64,000 nt of DNA. Origin: Schizochytrium sp. CCTCC M209059 (taxonomy: Eukaryota; Sar; Bigyra; Thraustochytrida; Thraustochytriidae). The translations under genes were made by a program, and so were the position numbers. Shown here piece after piece: positions 46,443 to 57,500 of the stretch; position 1 is the first letter of the stretch; every line of letters starts with the position of its first letter. The notes under the pieces are model-generated. The model was given only the letters and a program-made list of their open reading frames with translations, was not told the DNA's origin and searched no databases. The stretch is from assembly GCA_000818945.1 (NCBI GenBank), contig KN805413.1, forward strand, positions 231,597 to 295,596, read 5' to 3'.

Positions 46443-48422
46443 ATGGACGCGGACATCGATGATGTCTTTGCAAAGACGTCCACGGCACTCAAGAAGGAAG
46501 ACGAAGCCATCGACAATGCCCTTCACACATCTATTCGCAATGGACTCGTAGCCTCTCAACAACATGCAGACGGACTCGAAGATCTCGCTGCCAAAAGCCT
46601 CGGCCTCTTCGTGGAGACTTCCTCGACCCATTCGAACGTCTCGCAGAAATCGGTAACACAACATCATACGAGTGAAGTCGACCGCGCTGCTTCAAAGAGG
46701 ACATCCTCGAGCGACACCTCGCCAGAAAGAGAAACAAATGCCACAAATGCGTACCACGATGACATATTAAAGACGCCCCATGCTGATGGCGGAGAGGATG
46801 CTTCACCAGTCTCAAATTGTGCCAACACCTCAGGTGATGGCGGAAATGGAGGGGAAGCTTCGTCGATCTCAACTCGGGCCAACAATTTGGGCGAAGATAA
46901 GGAGATGCCCGAGCCACATAGTGAAATGGGCCAAACATCGGCCTCGGCCTCGGCCTCGGAGCCGCAGTCGCCATGGTCACCGTGGACGGATAAGTCGCCA
47001 ACAGATATGATGGGTGATGTAAGCATACCTCCAATCGAGCTTGCCGCTCTGGGTAAGAATGGAGCCTCAATGAGGAATATTCCCGAAGAATTCGAGTTTA
47101 CGTCACCAGCGGATGCGTCGAGCTCAGGAAAAGACCTCATGCTGCCACTGACGGGTCAATCGCAATATAAGCCAACACACTCGGAAAGGTCGGGGCGCAA
47201 GTCATCTTCGTCTTCTCGAAGCACCACACATGAGGGCCTGCTCCTTCAAAAGCAATCGGAGGCATGTCGTAAGCTGCAAAGTCTTTGGAAAGGGCACAAG
47301 ACAAGAATATTTCTCAAACGAACAAAAGCGAGTCTTCATGTATTAGAGCTACGAATGAAGGTGCGCGAATGGGATATGGCTAGAATGGAGGAATTTCTTT
47401 ACTGCAAAATGTCAATATGGAACCTCAAGACTTCAGAGATCATCTTTAGCTACGAGACCGGCGTGAGATCGATTGACAGCTCCTTTCGCATAGGAAGGTC
47501 TCTTTTGATTCCTGGAATGGACAATGACTGCATCATGAGTGTGAGCCTGTTCGATCCACGTCCAGGAGGCGTGCTGTTTGAAGTGAAGCTCGTTGACCTC
47601 GCACATTTTCGCCATTCTGCAGCTGGCCTGCAAACTAAAGAGTTTCGAGTGATATGCAACAAGAAGGGTCTCGCCAACCATATTACCAGCGAGAAGGAAA
47701 CCTCTGTTGTGCTTTGTGTCCAAACAAGGTCGTCGCCGCACACGCACGCAGGTTGGCTTTGGGCATCTCGTGTCGGGGAGGAGTCATCGAGCGCAAGATC
47801 ACCACGCTTTTCCCCACTTCTCGTCTCGCCACGGACTGCGCGTAGCATGGCAAAGATTGCGCGCATTGGCAGATTCGAAAGACTTTGGTCATTTTTTCAC
47901 AAGTGGCTCTCGTGGGTCAACCCATCGGGTAATCAGGTGCAACCAGGAACCGCAATCCTGCAATCCTCCGATAATGGTCCCTCTACGTTGGCCAATCCTC
48001 GGCCAGAAGTGTCCGCCGCCGAGCTGGACGTCTCAGAAGACAATCGCGCAAACGCGTGGGAGTGCTACTGGAGCATTCTTATTAACGGCAAGCTCTACTT
48101 GTACGAGTCGTACGGAGACTTGAAGCCTCTGTACGTCATTCGCGCAGCGCAATGCAAGACATTTTCGGCCGCCTTTTCGGGGACTTTCGACAGTCCCGAG
48201 TTTGCCATCGAGGCTACAAACGCGACGGCCCAAGGCATGGTCATCGAGCCCGTCGGCAAGCGTCGCAGACTCCACAATCATCTTCGTGGGGCTTCCCGCG
48301 TTTGGTTCGTCACGACGAGTCGTGCGCAAACCGTTACATGGGTTTCCAAATTGAGAGCCGCGGCGCATGCTCAGAACCCGTCGCCGCGAATAGAAGTTGG
48401 CAACGATGAGACAGGTGGCTAA
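46443..48422 (+). CDS. IQ-motif and PH-domain protein
   Basis: A 659-residue protein from the ATG at 46443 (A at -3); the 66 residues that a TTG at 46245 would add have no recognisable content. The first ~265 residues begin with a short helix (MDADIDDVFAKTSTALKKED) and continue as Ser/Thr/Pro-rich disorder. An IQ-like helix sits at about 274-300 (ACRKLQSLWKGHKTRIFLKR), which could bind calmodulin. A beta-rich region at about 320-430 is not identified. A PH domain fits about 536-651 (WECYWSILINGKLYLYES, closing VWFVTTSRAQTVTWVSKLRAA, with the typical final Trp helix). The likely role is membrane-linked signalling; partners are unknown. It converges with the giant nine-TM gene, with 134 bp between stops. 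Confidence 0.75.
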   Translation: MDADIDDVFAKTSTALKKEDEAIDNALHTSIRNGLVASQQHADGLEDLAAKSLGLFVETSSTHSNVSQKSVTQHHTSEVDRAASKRTSSSDTSPERETNATNAYHDDILKTPHADGGEDASPVSNCANTSGDGGNGGEASSISTRANNLGEDKEMPEPHSEMGQTSASASASEPQSPWSPWTDKSPTDMMGDVSIPPIELAALGKNGASMRNIPEEFEFTSPADASSSGKDLMLPLTGQSQYKPTHSERSGRKSSSSSRSTTHEGLLLQKQSEACRKLQSLWKGHKTRIFLKRTKASLHVLELRMKVREWDMARMEEFLYCKMSIWNLKTSEIIFSYETGVRSIDSSFRIGRSLLIPGMDNDCIMSVSLFDPRPGGVLFEVKLVDLAHFRHSAAGLQTKEFRVICNKKGLANHITSEKETSVVLCVQTRSSPHTHAGWLWASRVGEESSSARSPRFSPLLVSPRTARSMAKIARIGRFERLWSFFHKWLSWVNPSGNQVQPGTAILQSSDNGPSTLANPRPEVSAAELDVSEDNRANAWECYWSILINGKLYLYESYGDLKPLYVIRAAQCKTFSAAFSGTFDSPEFAIEATNATAQGMVIEPVGKRRRLHNHLRGASRVWFVTTSRAQTVTWVSKLRAAAHAQNPSPRIEVGNDETGG

Positions 48423-48556
48423 ACTAATATCCAAAATCCTTGACGTCATGCCCTTCCTCGGGAATATACCTAAACAAAACATGTACTGCAAAGAACGGAT
48501 TCTGCTGAGCCGAATTCTGCACTTTGGGCCATGTACACCTTGTCGAAATTATCTTT

Positions 48557-51500
48557 CTAAAACATCTCGAATGCCGCACAGATGCTGGTCAGCACATAAA
48601 TGTGAATGCCCGCTTCAAGTCCAAGAACCGGGTCCGCATCGAAACAAAGTCGCGTTCCATCGCTGTCAAGAGCTCCATGAAGCTCATTTGCATCATTTGC
48701 TCGGAATTTGATCGGTTCAAAGTTTCCGGCAAAGTCTTGTGACGTGGGATCCATAACAAAGGCTGTCGATGTCGAATTCGAAAGATTTACGCCCATGGTG
48801 TAATAGTAATTTGAGAACACTTCGGTCTGCGAACGCACGCCTTGACCCACGAGGTAGCCCTCCGCCGTAAGCGTCCATGCTTGATGCGGGTCCTCTGGGT
48901 CGCATTGCAAGGCGCGAATCGACCATCGCGTGCGTGTAAGACAGTAATTTGTTCCCGCAAAACGAATCTGAAATGTTGAGCAAGACTCCGTGGCATCGTC
49001 AGTGGCGCACGAAGTATACTGCGTTGGGTCGTAGCGCCCTTCTCCGCAGTACGTGAATCCCGGAGGACACCCGAAGTCCGTGCCAGGTTCATCGGAGGGA
49101 AACTTTGTAGGTTTGCAGATGGCGCCATCGTCAGGGCGAGCCTGGCGAATGTAGCAGTCATGCATGGTGTTAAAGCCGGCAAAATACATGCCTGACGATG
49201 TCCGAAAGTGACAACGCCCTGTGTCCACCTCTTCAGCAATGTATGCATTGTAGCCACCAACAAACTCGTCGGTGCGCTCGTAATCAAAGCCTGCACACTT
49301 GCCGGGATGTTTGTCGCAAATTCGCTTACACTGGGAGACGGGGCCGTTGTGAATGCGACATGCGCCATTTTTAGGCGCGGTATTCTTGTCGCAGTCCTCC
49401 GCAGCAAAATTGATATATGCCATCTCGCTTCGGTCCACACCGAGACCGCACTGATAATGTGTCTGAAGCTCGTATGGATACCTTCCCTCATCAAGTAGCG
49501 CATCCGGATCCGCGCGACAGTGGTCATCATTCTGCCCCGTGCCACAAGCCATCTCGTCAGAGCAAATGTATGCGCTTGCTAGTCCAGTGCCAGAGCAGCT
49601 GCACGCCAGCGATGAAAAGTTCTTGACGAGGGACGGATAAGAAAGGTCGCACGAATCTGTCATTGTGGTAATGAGCGTCGTCAGTGGGCTTTCCGCCAAG
49701 AAAATTGGATATGTCCAAGCCGTTGAGTACACCAACCACTGCACCACTCCATCCGGTGTCCCCGAGCCAATGGCATCCACACCGAAAGCCAAGTAGCCAT
49801 CGTCTGGGTTGAGGTTCGAGTCGAAAAACCATGTGTACATGCCCCCGAGGAGAGCTGATGGCTCGTCTCTGTACAAGTGAATTTGCCCATCGCTCGAAAA
49901 GAGTGTATCGACGTGCGTGTACCATTTGGTCGGCACGAGGCGCTCCCCGTACGTTTTCACGTAAGTAATTTTGGCGATGTCAGTGCTCGAAAACTTGCCG
50001 CCGCACCGTGAAATGTTATTCACATAGCGACACGAAAAGCCTCTCGAGGAGTCAGATTCATCAATGGGGCGATATACAAAACCATCGCAAGCATCACTAG
50101 CGTCACACGTCGAGTAACAGTCGGCAGGGCTTGTGCCGCTATCCGTGATGGTGCTCGCGAATGTGGAGCACGCCTCACTAATGTCATAACCTGGGAATGC
50201 CTTGTACGTTTCTTCATTCACATCGTATCGACGACGGAAAATCCCATTAAGCTCGTTGTTTGCCTGAATCCCAGAAACGGCAATAAACTCACACGTTGAG
50301 TTACCTGGGCACTGGCCGATGTCCAGCGCCATCATCTCGCTTTCAAAAGCAAAGTAACGGGGGGCACCGTACTCATGGATCGAGGGGCTCTCATTTTGCG
50401 CATCAATGCAAAAGAGACGAACAAAGCTTGCGTCATCGTAATCCCCATTCTCTCCGACCTCGAAATTGATTTCGACAGCCGCGGGTAATGAAATCGTCGT
50501 CTCTGCTCCTTCGACAGTGATGATCTTGACCACCGCATTCGAATCCTGCAACAAGTCAACTAGGCTGGCGCTGGGTTCTGTCGCGTTCGTTGTTGCATTT
50601 GAGCTTGAATTCGGAAAGGCGCGGTAGTCCACGCACGTGGAGCACGTGCAATCGGCAACACTATTCCCACATTGAAAGTCAGCGTTGCAGCAGGGGCGTG
50701 CCTCAGTTACCAGGTCCCACCATGTTACTGCATCGGGAGGACAAATGGCCACCGTGCCATCGCTGTCAAAGGGTTGTAAAGGATCTCGGCAGGCGCCATC
50801 AATTCGATACTTTGATTCCCAGTCATCCTCCATGAAAACGCTGTAGTCCATGCAGAGTTGGCACGAGCAGTGACGTTCGGATGAGCCGCAGTATCCGCCT
50901 TGCGAGCAGCAAGGGCGCAAGCCAGTGGTACCATCATCCCAAAGAATCTCCTCTGTTGGGCATTGAGAGGCTCGTCCGTTATCGAGAGGAAAGTTTGCAC
51001 CGCATCGGCCGTCTGTACGATACGTGAGGTCCGACGAGCTCGTGGTTGAGGAGGTAGAGCGCTGGCGCAGGAAAAATCGATACACGGTGAGATAAAGCCT
51101 GTTGATCACGATGGACTGCGAGAATCGTCCCTCGTTGCTCTCTAGCGCGTTCGACGCAATCGATGCCACTTGTACGTCGCCGCAGGCACAAGCTCCGTCT
51201 TCCAGCGCGGAAATCCCAATGGAACATTCATCAGCGTCCTCTTCATCACTGATTTGGAAATTGACGACGAGTTCAAGCTCGCCGTAGTCACCGCGATCGT
51301 ACTCGAATGTAAGGTATAATTGCGATCCTACGTTTGCTGATGGGACCACCACTTGAATATCCTCCGACGAATAAGAAATACTTGTCAAAAGCTTTTCAGA
51401 GTACACAAGACTGTCCTCCGGAACCACGAGCAAGCTGTACATACCTTGCGGCAGATCCTCAAAAGCGAAATCGCTCGTCACAAGACTCGAGGTTCCAACG

Positions 51501-54500
51501 CTTTCGCTCTCGCTCGGATAGCACAGCGACGACACTTCGAGACTGCTCGTTGCCGCAGCGCTGACTGTGCCGTCCCCATCTTCTGGACTTTCGTCCGTAT
51601 CAACAGAAGTTGTCGTAGTCTCGCGAAATGCTGTTGCGACTTGCGCACTTGCGGGATCGACAGTGCCCTTGAAAAGTTTGATGGTAGCGGCCACTGCGAA
51701 TCCGCCTTCGTTCATCACCGAACCTGACAAGGTTCCGGTGCTATTTAGAATTGATGGAATCGTGCCATCGTCAATCTGGACACAAACATAGAGTTGAAAG
51801 TCCGTCGTCATTGAAACGAAGCTGACCGTCGGATCATCTTCCGTACAAAGTCTCGAGCACCAGTATGTCGAGCGGTACGAAGTAGGCCCACAGAAACCTG
51901 GAAATCCGACGCCATTCGTGCCGTAGTCACAGAATTCCCACATTGCACTCCCTGCCTCAAGAGCCGCCTCTGTCGAATGTAAAGTAAAGTCAGTATGCAA
52001 CAGGTTACCGTCTGAATCGAATTTCTCCAAGAAAGTGCTGTATGCATCAAAGCCTGATGGATCCGAGAGTCTCTCATAGAACGCATAAGGCTCTCCATAT
52101 CGGTCGTAGCGCAGGCGTCCACTGACTGCAAATTTTTCGTTAAAGGACTCGCTTCCGATGTCGTAGCTCGCAATACACTTTGATTGGTCGTAAACCTTTT
52201 CCCATGAGCAATCGCGAGAAAAAGTCCATGTTGTATCCTGGCATTGGTATCCATGGTAGCCTTCGTCACACTCACAGAGGCCAGTGGTCGGGTTGCACAC
52301 GCCACGTTCGTTGCAAATTGTTCCACCGCATACCTCAAAAAGAGTTGTCGCGTTGCAATCTGTGCCGTTGAAGAGGGCATCATGCGCATTTTCAGCTGCT
52401 CTGTCGCTGAGTGCCCAGTCTAATACCTTTCGTACCGTGACCTCAGTCGTGTACTGATTCGCTGTGTTTGGAGAGCCAGATGCATACACGACCGTCTGCT
52501 TTGTGACCTGAGAGAGAGCGCTGGGATCGACACCAATTGCATCGAGAAAGTCCGTCTGAAACGACTCGAATGTCCCTATGGCAGATGCCAGTACATTGTC
52601 GTCTCCGTATCGAATCGTCTCAAAAGTCTTGATGCCCACTGCACTTTGTGTTGCGCTGACACTTGTGGCCTCCGCGGAACACGTGGTTGAGCATGACGTT
52701 CCGCATCGTAACTGACACGCTGTTTCCTCAGTTGTGCTCGACACATCGACTACGGCATCGATTTCCATGATATACATTGTCACGACTTCGAGGTAGGCCG
52801 AGAGAACGTTATCATACTCGGAAACGCTGTCAAAGAGGTTTTGCAGTCGACGCACCCCCATGGCTACGTCTGTGAGAGAACACAATCCAGAAATGGTTAC
52901 CACTGGGTCGGTCGTGGGAGTGATGCTAACCTTGGGCGTTGGCGCTGGCGTTGGTGATGTTGGTTCGGCAGTTGGTGATTTTGTAGGCGTTTCAGTAGGC
53001 GATGAGGTTGGTCTTAGTGTTGGCGACGTTGGCATGGCAGTCGGCGATGATGTTGGCGATGTGGTGGGCGTTAATGTTGGCGATAAGGTTGGCGCTGAGG
53101 TTGGCGATAAGGTTGGCGTTGAAATTGGCAAAGAGTTTGGTGCTGGTGTTGGCGATGAAGTTGGCGTCGCGCTTGGCGATAAGGTTGGCGAAGACGTCAC
53201 GGGTGCATTCGGCGACACTGTTGGCGTCGCGCTTGGCCACAATGTCGGCGACAATGTTGGCGAATCAGAGAGCGATTCGGTTGGCGATGCTGTTGGTGTC
53301 AAGGTTGGTGATGACGTTGCTACGAAGGTTGGCAAGGAGGTTGGTGATCCCGGCACCGGAGAGGTCGGTGATGTGGTCGGTAGCGCCGTTTGTGTTGGAA
53401 CAGGGGCATCCGTGGGGCTTGCTGTTTCATATGCAAGTCCTGGAGGGGTTGGCGCAACCGTAGGACTAGTGTCTGTCACAGACTCATCAGTGCCTGATTC
53501 TTCCATGTAAACGTCGCTGATGAATTGCATGCCTCCTACAGGAATCGTGATAACTGCTTCGTGGTCCTGGAAGCCTTCCTTAGAAAATTGGATATGAACC
53601 GTGTGCGAGGATGCAATGGATAAGTCCGTGTAAAGCTCAGGCCAAGACAAGAAGTACAGGCCCGGGATTTGATTGGTGTACGTCTCGGTTTGAACAAACT
53701 CTTCAGCATCGTTTAGGCAGGCTGAGATCGCTGCAGCATTGTCCTCTTCGCTATCCTCCCAGTAGCAACAGGCCTGCGCATCGTCCGATACGCATTGGTG
53801 ATAGTGAAAGTCGACGCAGTCTCCGCAAGAAGCCAAGGGAGCGGGCATTACATTGTTGCAGAGCCCCGCTCTATATGAGCGAAGCGTGACCGTTACGCCT
53901 GTGATCAAGATGCAATCCACGTGCGAGGGGTCAGATATGCACATGCTAGACCGCACATACCCTGCGAGAGAGGTCGTGAGCGGTACGAGCAAGCTTGCGA
54001 CGCCATATTCAAGTTCACTCTCAACGTTGACTGATTCGCAACTTGCATCAACAGACCACGTCGTGGTAATTTCACTTTCCCGCAGATCCGTGCAGGTTGT
54101 AGGGACAATGTAGATGAGCGGAAAAGCATCCCCATGCTGAATGAGGATATCAACACCACTCTGCGAAGACGTGTTCCAGGTTGTGATGGTGGCTCCTCCA
54201 TCATCTTCGATCTGAAAATGCGTTCCTGTTGACGCGAGAGCGCTTTGAACCGTGAGATTGCAAAGGTATGGCCAAGTATTCTCCTCTTCAGTAGCGACGC
54301 TATTTACATACCCGTCGTTGGCAGCAGAGGCAAGCTCGCGGAGGCGTCTTCGGGGCTCTCGTTCTCTCATGAGCCTACGACGAGTGCCACCGCTAGAAGA
54401 AGAGGAAACATCGGCAACCGTATCACTACTTCCATCAAGCTGCAGCCCACTGAGTGCCTCTGACTCGAAAAGGTCACCGTAATTCACTTGGGTGTTCATG

Positions 54501-57500
54501 TAAAACACGGGCGAGAGAGCTTTGATTGTCAGAGTAAAAGGTACCTGGCAGCTACCAGTGGAAGGGAAAACGGTGGCAAGCTCTGCGCGAGCTGTTGCCT
54601 CAGAGTCTACTTCGTGCGTTTGCATGTAGTGTTGAACGGCGGCGTCTACATTGACTTCATTCCAGCAGAAGAGACCTGTTGCGCAGTCTGAAGTGCTCGT
54701 ACAGTGGTCGTCAACACTGCACCGAGAAGCGCACATGGATCCACCGCAGTCCACACCGGCCTCGTCACCATCTTGGATGCCGTTCGAGCAGCTGGAGCAG
54801 AACCCGGTACCGTTGACCACGTGACAGATGCCGCTTGCGCAGTCATTGTTTTGTGAACACTGCATGCTTTCACCGCAACGCTCGCAGCTATTGTGCTCAC
54901 CACCGCAATCTACATCAGTCTCGTCGTTATTTTGCACTCCGTCTTGTGCGCAGGTCAAATTAGCTTCCCAAACGCAAGTGCTCGTCGCAGCATCACAGAG
55001 CGTGCCACTGACGCAATCGCTATCTGCTGAGCAGGTTGCTCCCGCACTGCACCTCGCTTGACAGTGGGAGCCACCGCAATCAACGTCGGTCTCGTCTCCG
55101 TCAAGAAGGCCGTTAGAGCACGATGCGCAGCTTCCCTCAATGCACAAACCGCCCTCGCACTGCGCGCCCTTCGAACAACGCGCGCCGGACAGGCAAAGTC
55201 CATTTGGACCTCTGAACTGGGAGTTGTCGAAAGTTTCTGACGTTGTCGGCTGACCCGCATCCTCTGCCCAGGCATCAAGTGAGGCTTCTTGAACACAGTG
55301 CTGTGCGCCACAGTCCACGTCGGCTTCGTCGCCGTTCTTGATGCCGTCTGAGCAACTGATACAGACTCCGGACTCGCAGTGAAGGAAATAACAATCTGCA
55401 TTGGATGAACACGTCTGGCCGTTCCCACAACCCGGGCAACTTGGACCTCCGCAGTCAACGTCCGTTTCGAGGACATCTCTTTTGCCATTGCTGCAGGTGA
55501 CATTGGAAGGAGGCAAGACGCAGACCTGGTAATGGCTGTCGCAAATGAGATCGGTGAGACAATCGGAATCCTCGAGGCATTTCTGCCGGGCGCGGCATCG
55601 CTGTTCACTCGAGCATCCACCCTGACCTTCGATACCACCACAATCAATATCGGTCTCGGCGCCATCGCGAACTTGATTGCTGCAGCTATGCGGAGAAATG
55701 TCATCTCCTGTCGGCAGGAGTAAAGAGGTTTTGTTCACGGACTGCTGAATGTCTTCGGCAAGAACCAGATCCTCGGTAGCACGGCCAAGATCACCATTGA
55801 GAAGAGCCGTAAGGATAATAATAGCAAGAAGCGTGAGAAAGGTAGACATCGTGAGGATCCAGAAGGCTCGTGTACGCGAAAAGTACTTGATGTTGTTGGT
55901 GTCCTTGTTGGTTTCCCTGCGAAGCCAAAGGTCTCCGAAGACAACAGCAAAGATTCCCACCAACAAAAGTGTAAAAGCAAAGGCAATTGTGAATGTCATG
56001 GACGAGAGGATGCTGCTCAACGTGCTGCAGCACGCCAAGTTCACACAACCGACGAGATCGACGGTACGGTTCGCCATTGTAATGGGGGCATACTCCCAGG
56101 CCTGTGCATATTGGCTCGAGTCTGCGCAGCGCGCCGCACTTCCCACGCCGTTGATGAGATAGACCCACGTGCTCGTGGTGTCGTCGAAGGCTTCGACAAG
56201 AGCGCCAATAGACGTTCCGCCGTATTTTGTGCACTGAAGAGCACTCATCCACCAATCTGCGGACATGGTCTTGACGACTTGATAGCAGCGTCCCTCGATA
56301 TACGCCGGCCAGTCGAGAGAGAGAATGAGGATGCCAAAGGTAAAGATCATCATACCGAGAAAGGCCATGCCTACGGCATGGAACAGCAAAAGCCTACGAC
56401 TTTCGAACCAAGCTGCGAAAAAACCGATAATGCTCATGCCAACGACAAAGACCGTGCAGATCGTCGCGAGGATGATTCTTGAGTCCATGACTCCCACGAG
56501 CGTTTCGGCCTCATTGCTGCTGAGAAATTGCGTCTCTTTGAAGAGAGAGAGTAGCAGATAAATGAGAAGAATTCCAAAAGCGATGAGGGTGAGAGAAAAG
56601 GTCTCCAAAAAGCTTTGGGTGATTTCGTAAAAGGTCACGATCTTCACGACCGATTGCAAAGAGGTGAGAATGACGAGCGCAACGATGAGGCCAATAAAGC
56701 CGGCCGCAAAGAGAAGACGTTTAGCCTCTTCCCAGAGTAAGGCATCCCCAGCCTCGAACAGCGTGGCCAACACGTCTCCCTCGTAGCCAATGGGGTCTCG
56801 CAAGAGTCCGATGGCAAACGGTAGAAAGAGTACGACAAAAGCGAGCGCAATATGAAAGTAGACCTGCAGCATGCGCTGCCCCGGAGTCTCGAGACCGTCG
56901 TCGTCGCGCTGTATATCACGAACAACGACCATGGCACCACGTATACCGATCAGTGTCGAGAATAGCAGCAAGGCACCTGACACCCAGACGAGGCGTCCCG
57001 AAACGAGAGGCTCCGCGAAAGCCCCAAGGAAGAGCAGCACAACGGCCATAACTGCAATAATGGCTAGTTTGAGCACGAGATACGTGTGCGTCCATCGTTC
57101 GATGATGTGTTTTCTCGCTTCTGTGTGAAGCGTTCCCTCCTCGCCAAAGTGCCTTTTCATGCGCTGAATCTGATATATGGAAAGTCCGGTTGCAGGGGTG
57201 CTTTTATGGCCTTTTAAAACCGGGACCTTGGCGCCAAGGGGAGCCGGGGCGACCCTCACTCCTTTGACTTTGCGAATCCATCGGCCCTGCACAACTTTTG
57301 TGGCCTTCACCCTGGGGTTGTGGCTATCCTTGTCATCATTCCAAGTACTTGGCGCGACAGAATCGGGCGGGTTACGCGATGCACCTGCGGCTGCCTTAGT
57401 AAAAGAATTTCTGGGTCCTGCGTCGAATTGTACGCGAGGAGCTCTGTTCGACTCATTGCCAGGAATGGTGCCGTCTTCATGTTCATCATCGGTGCCGCTA

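Noticed and set aside
52860..53510. Plus-strand 216-residue Val/Gly/Asp-rich open frame
   Set aside because: It is antisense to the Thr/Pro-rich repeat of the giant protein; its Gly-Val repetition comes from the complement of the SPT repeats.
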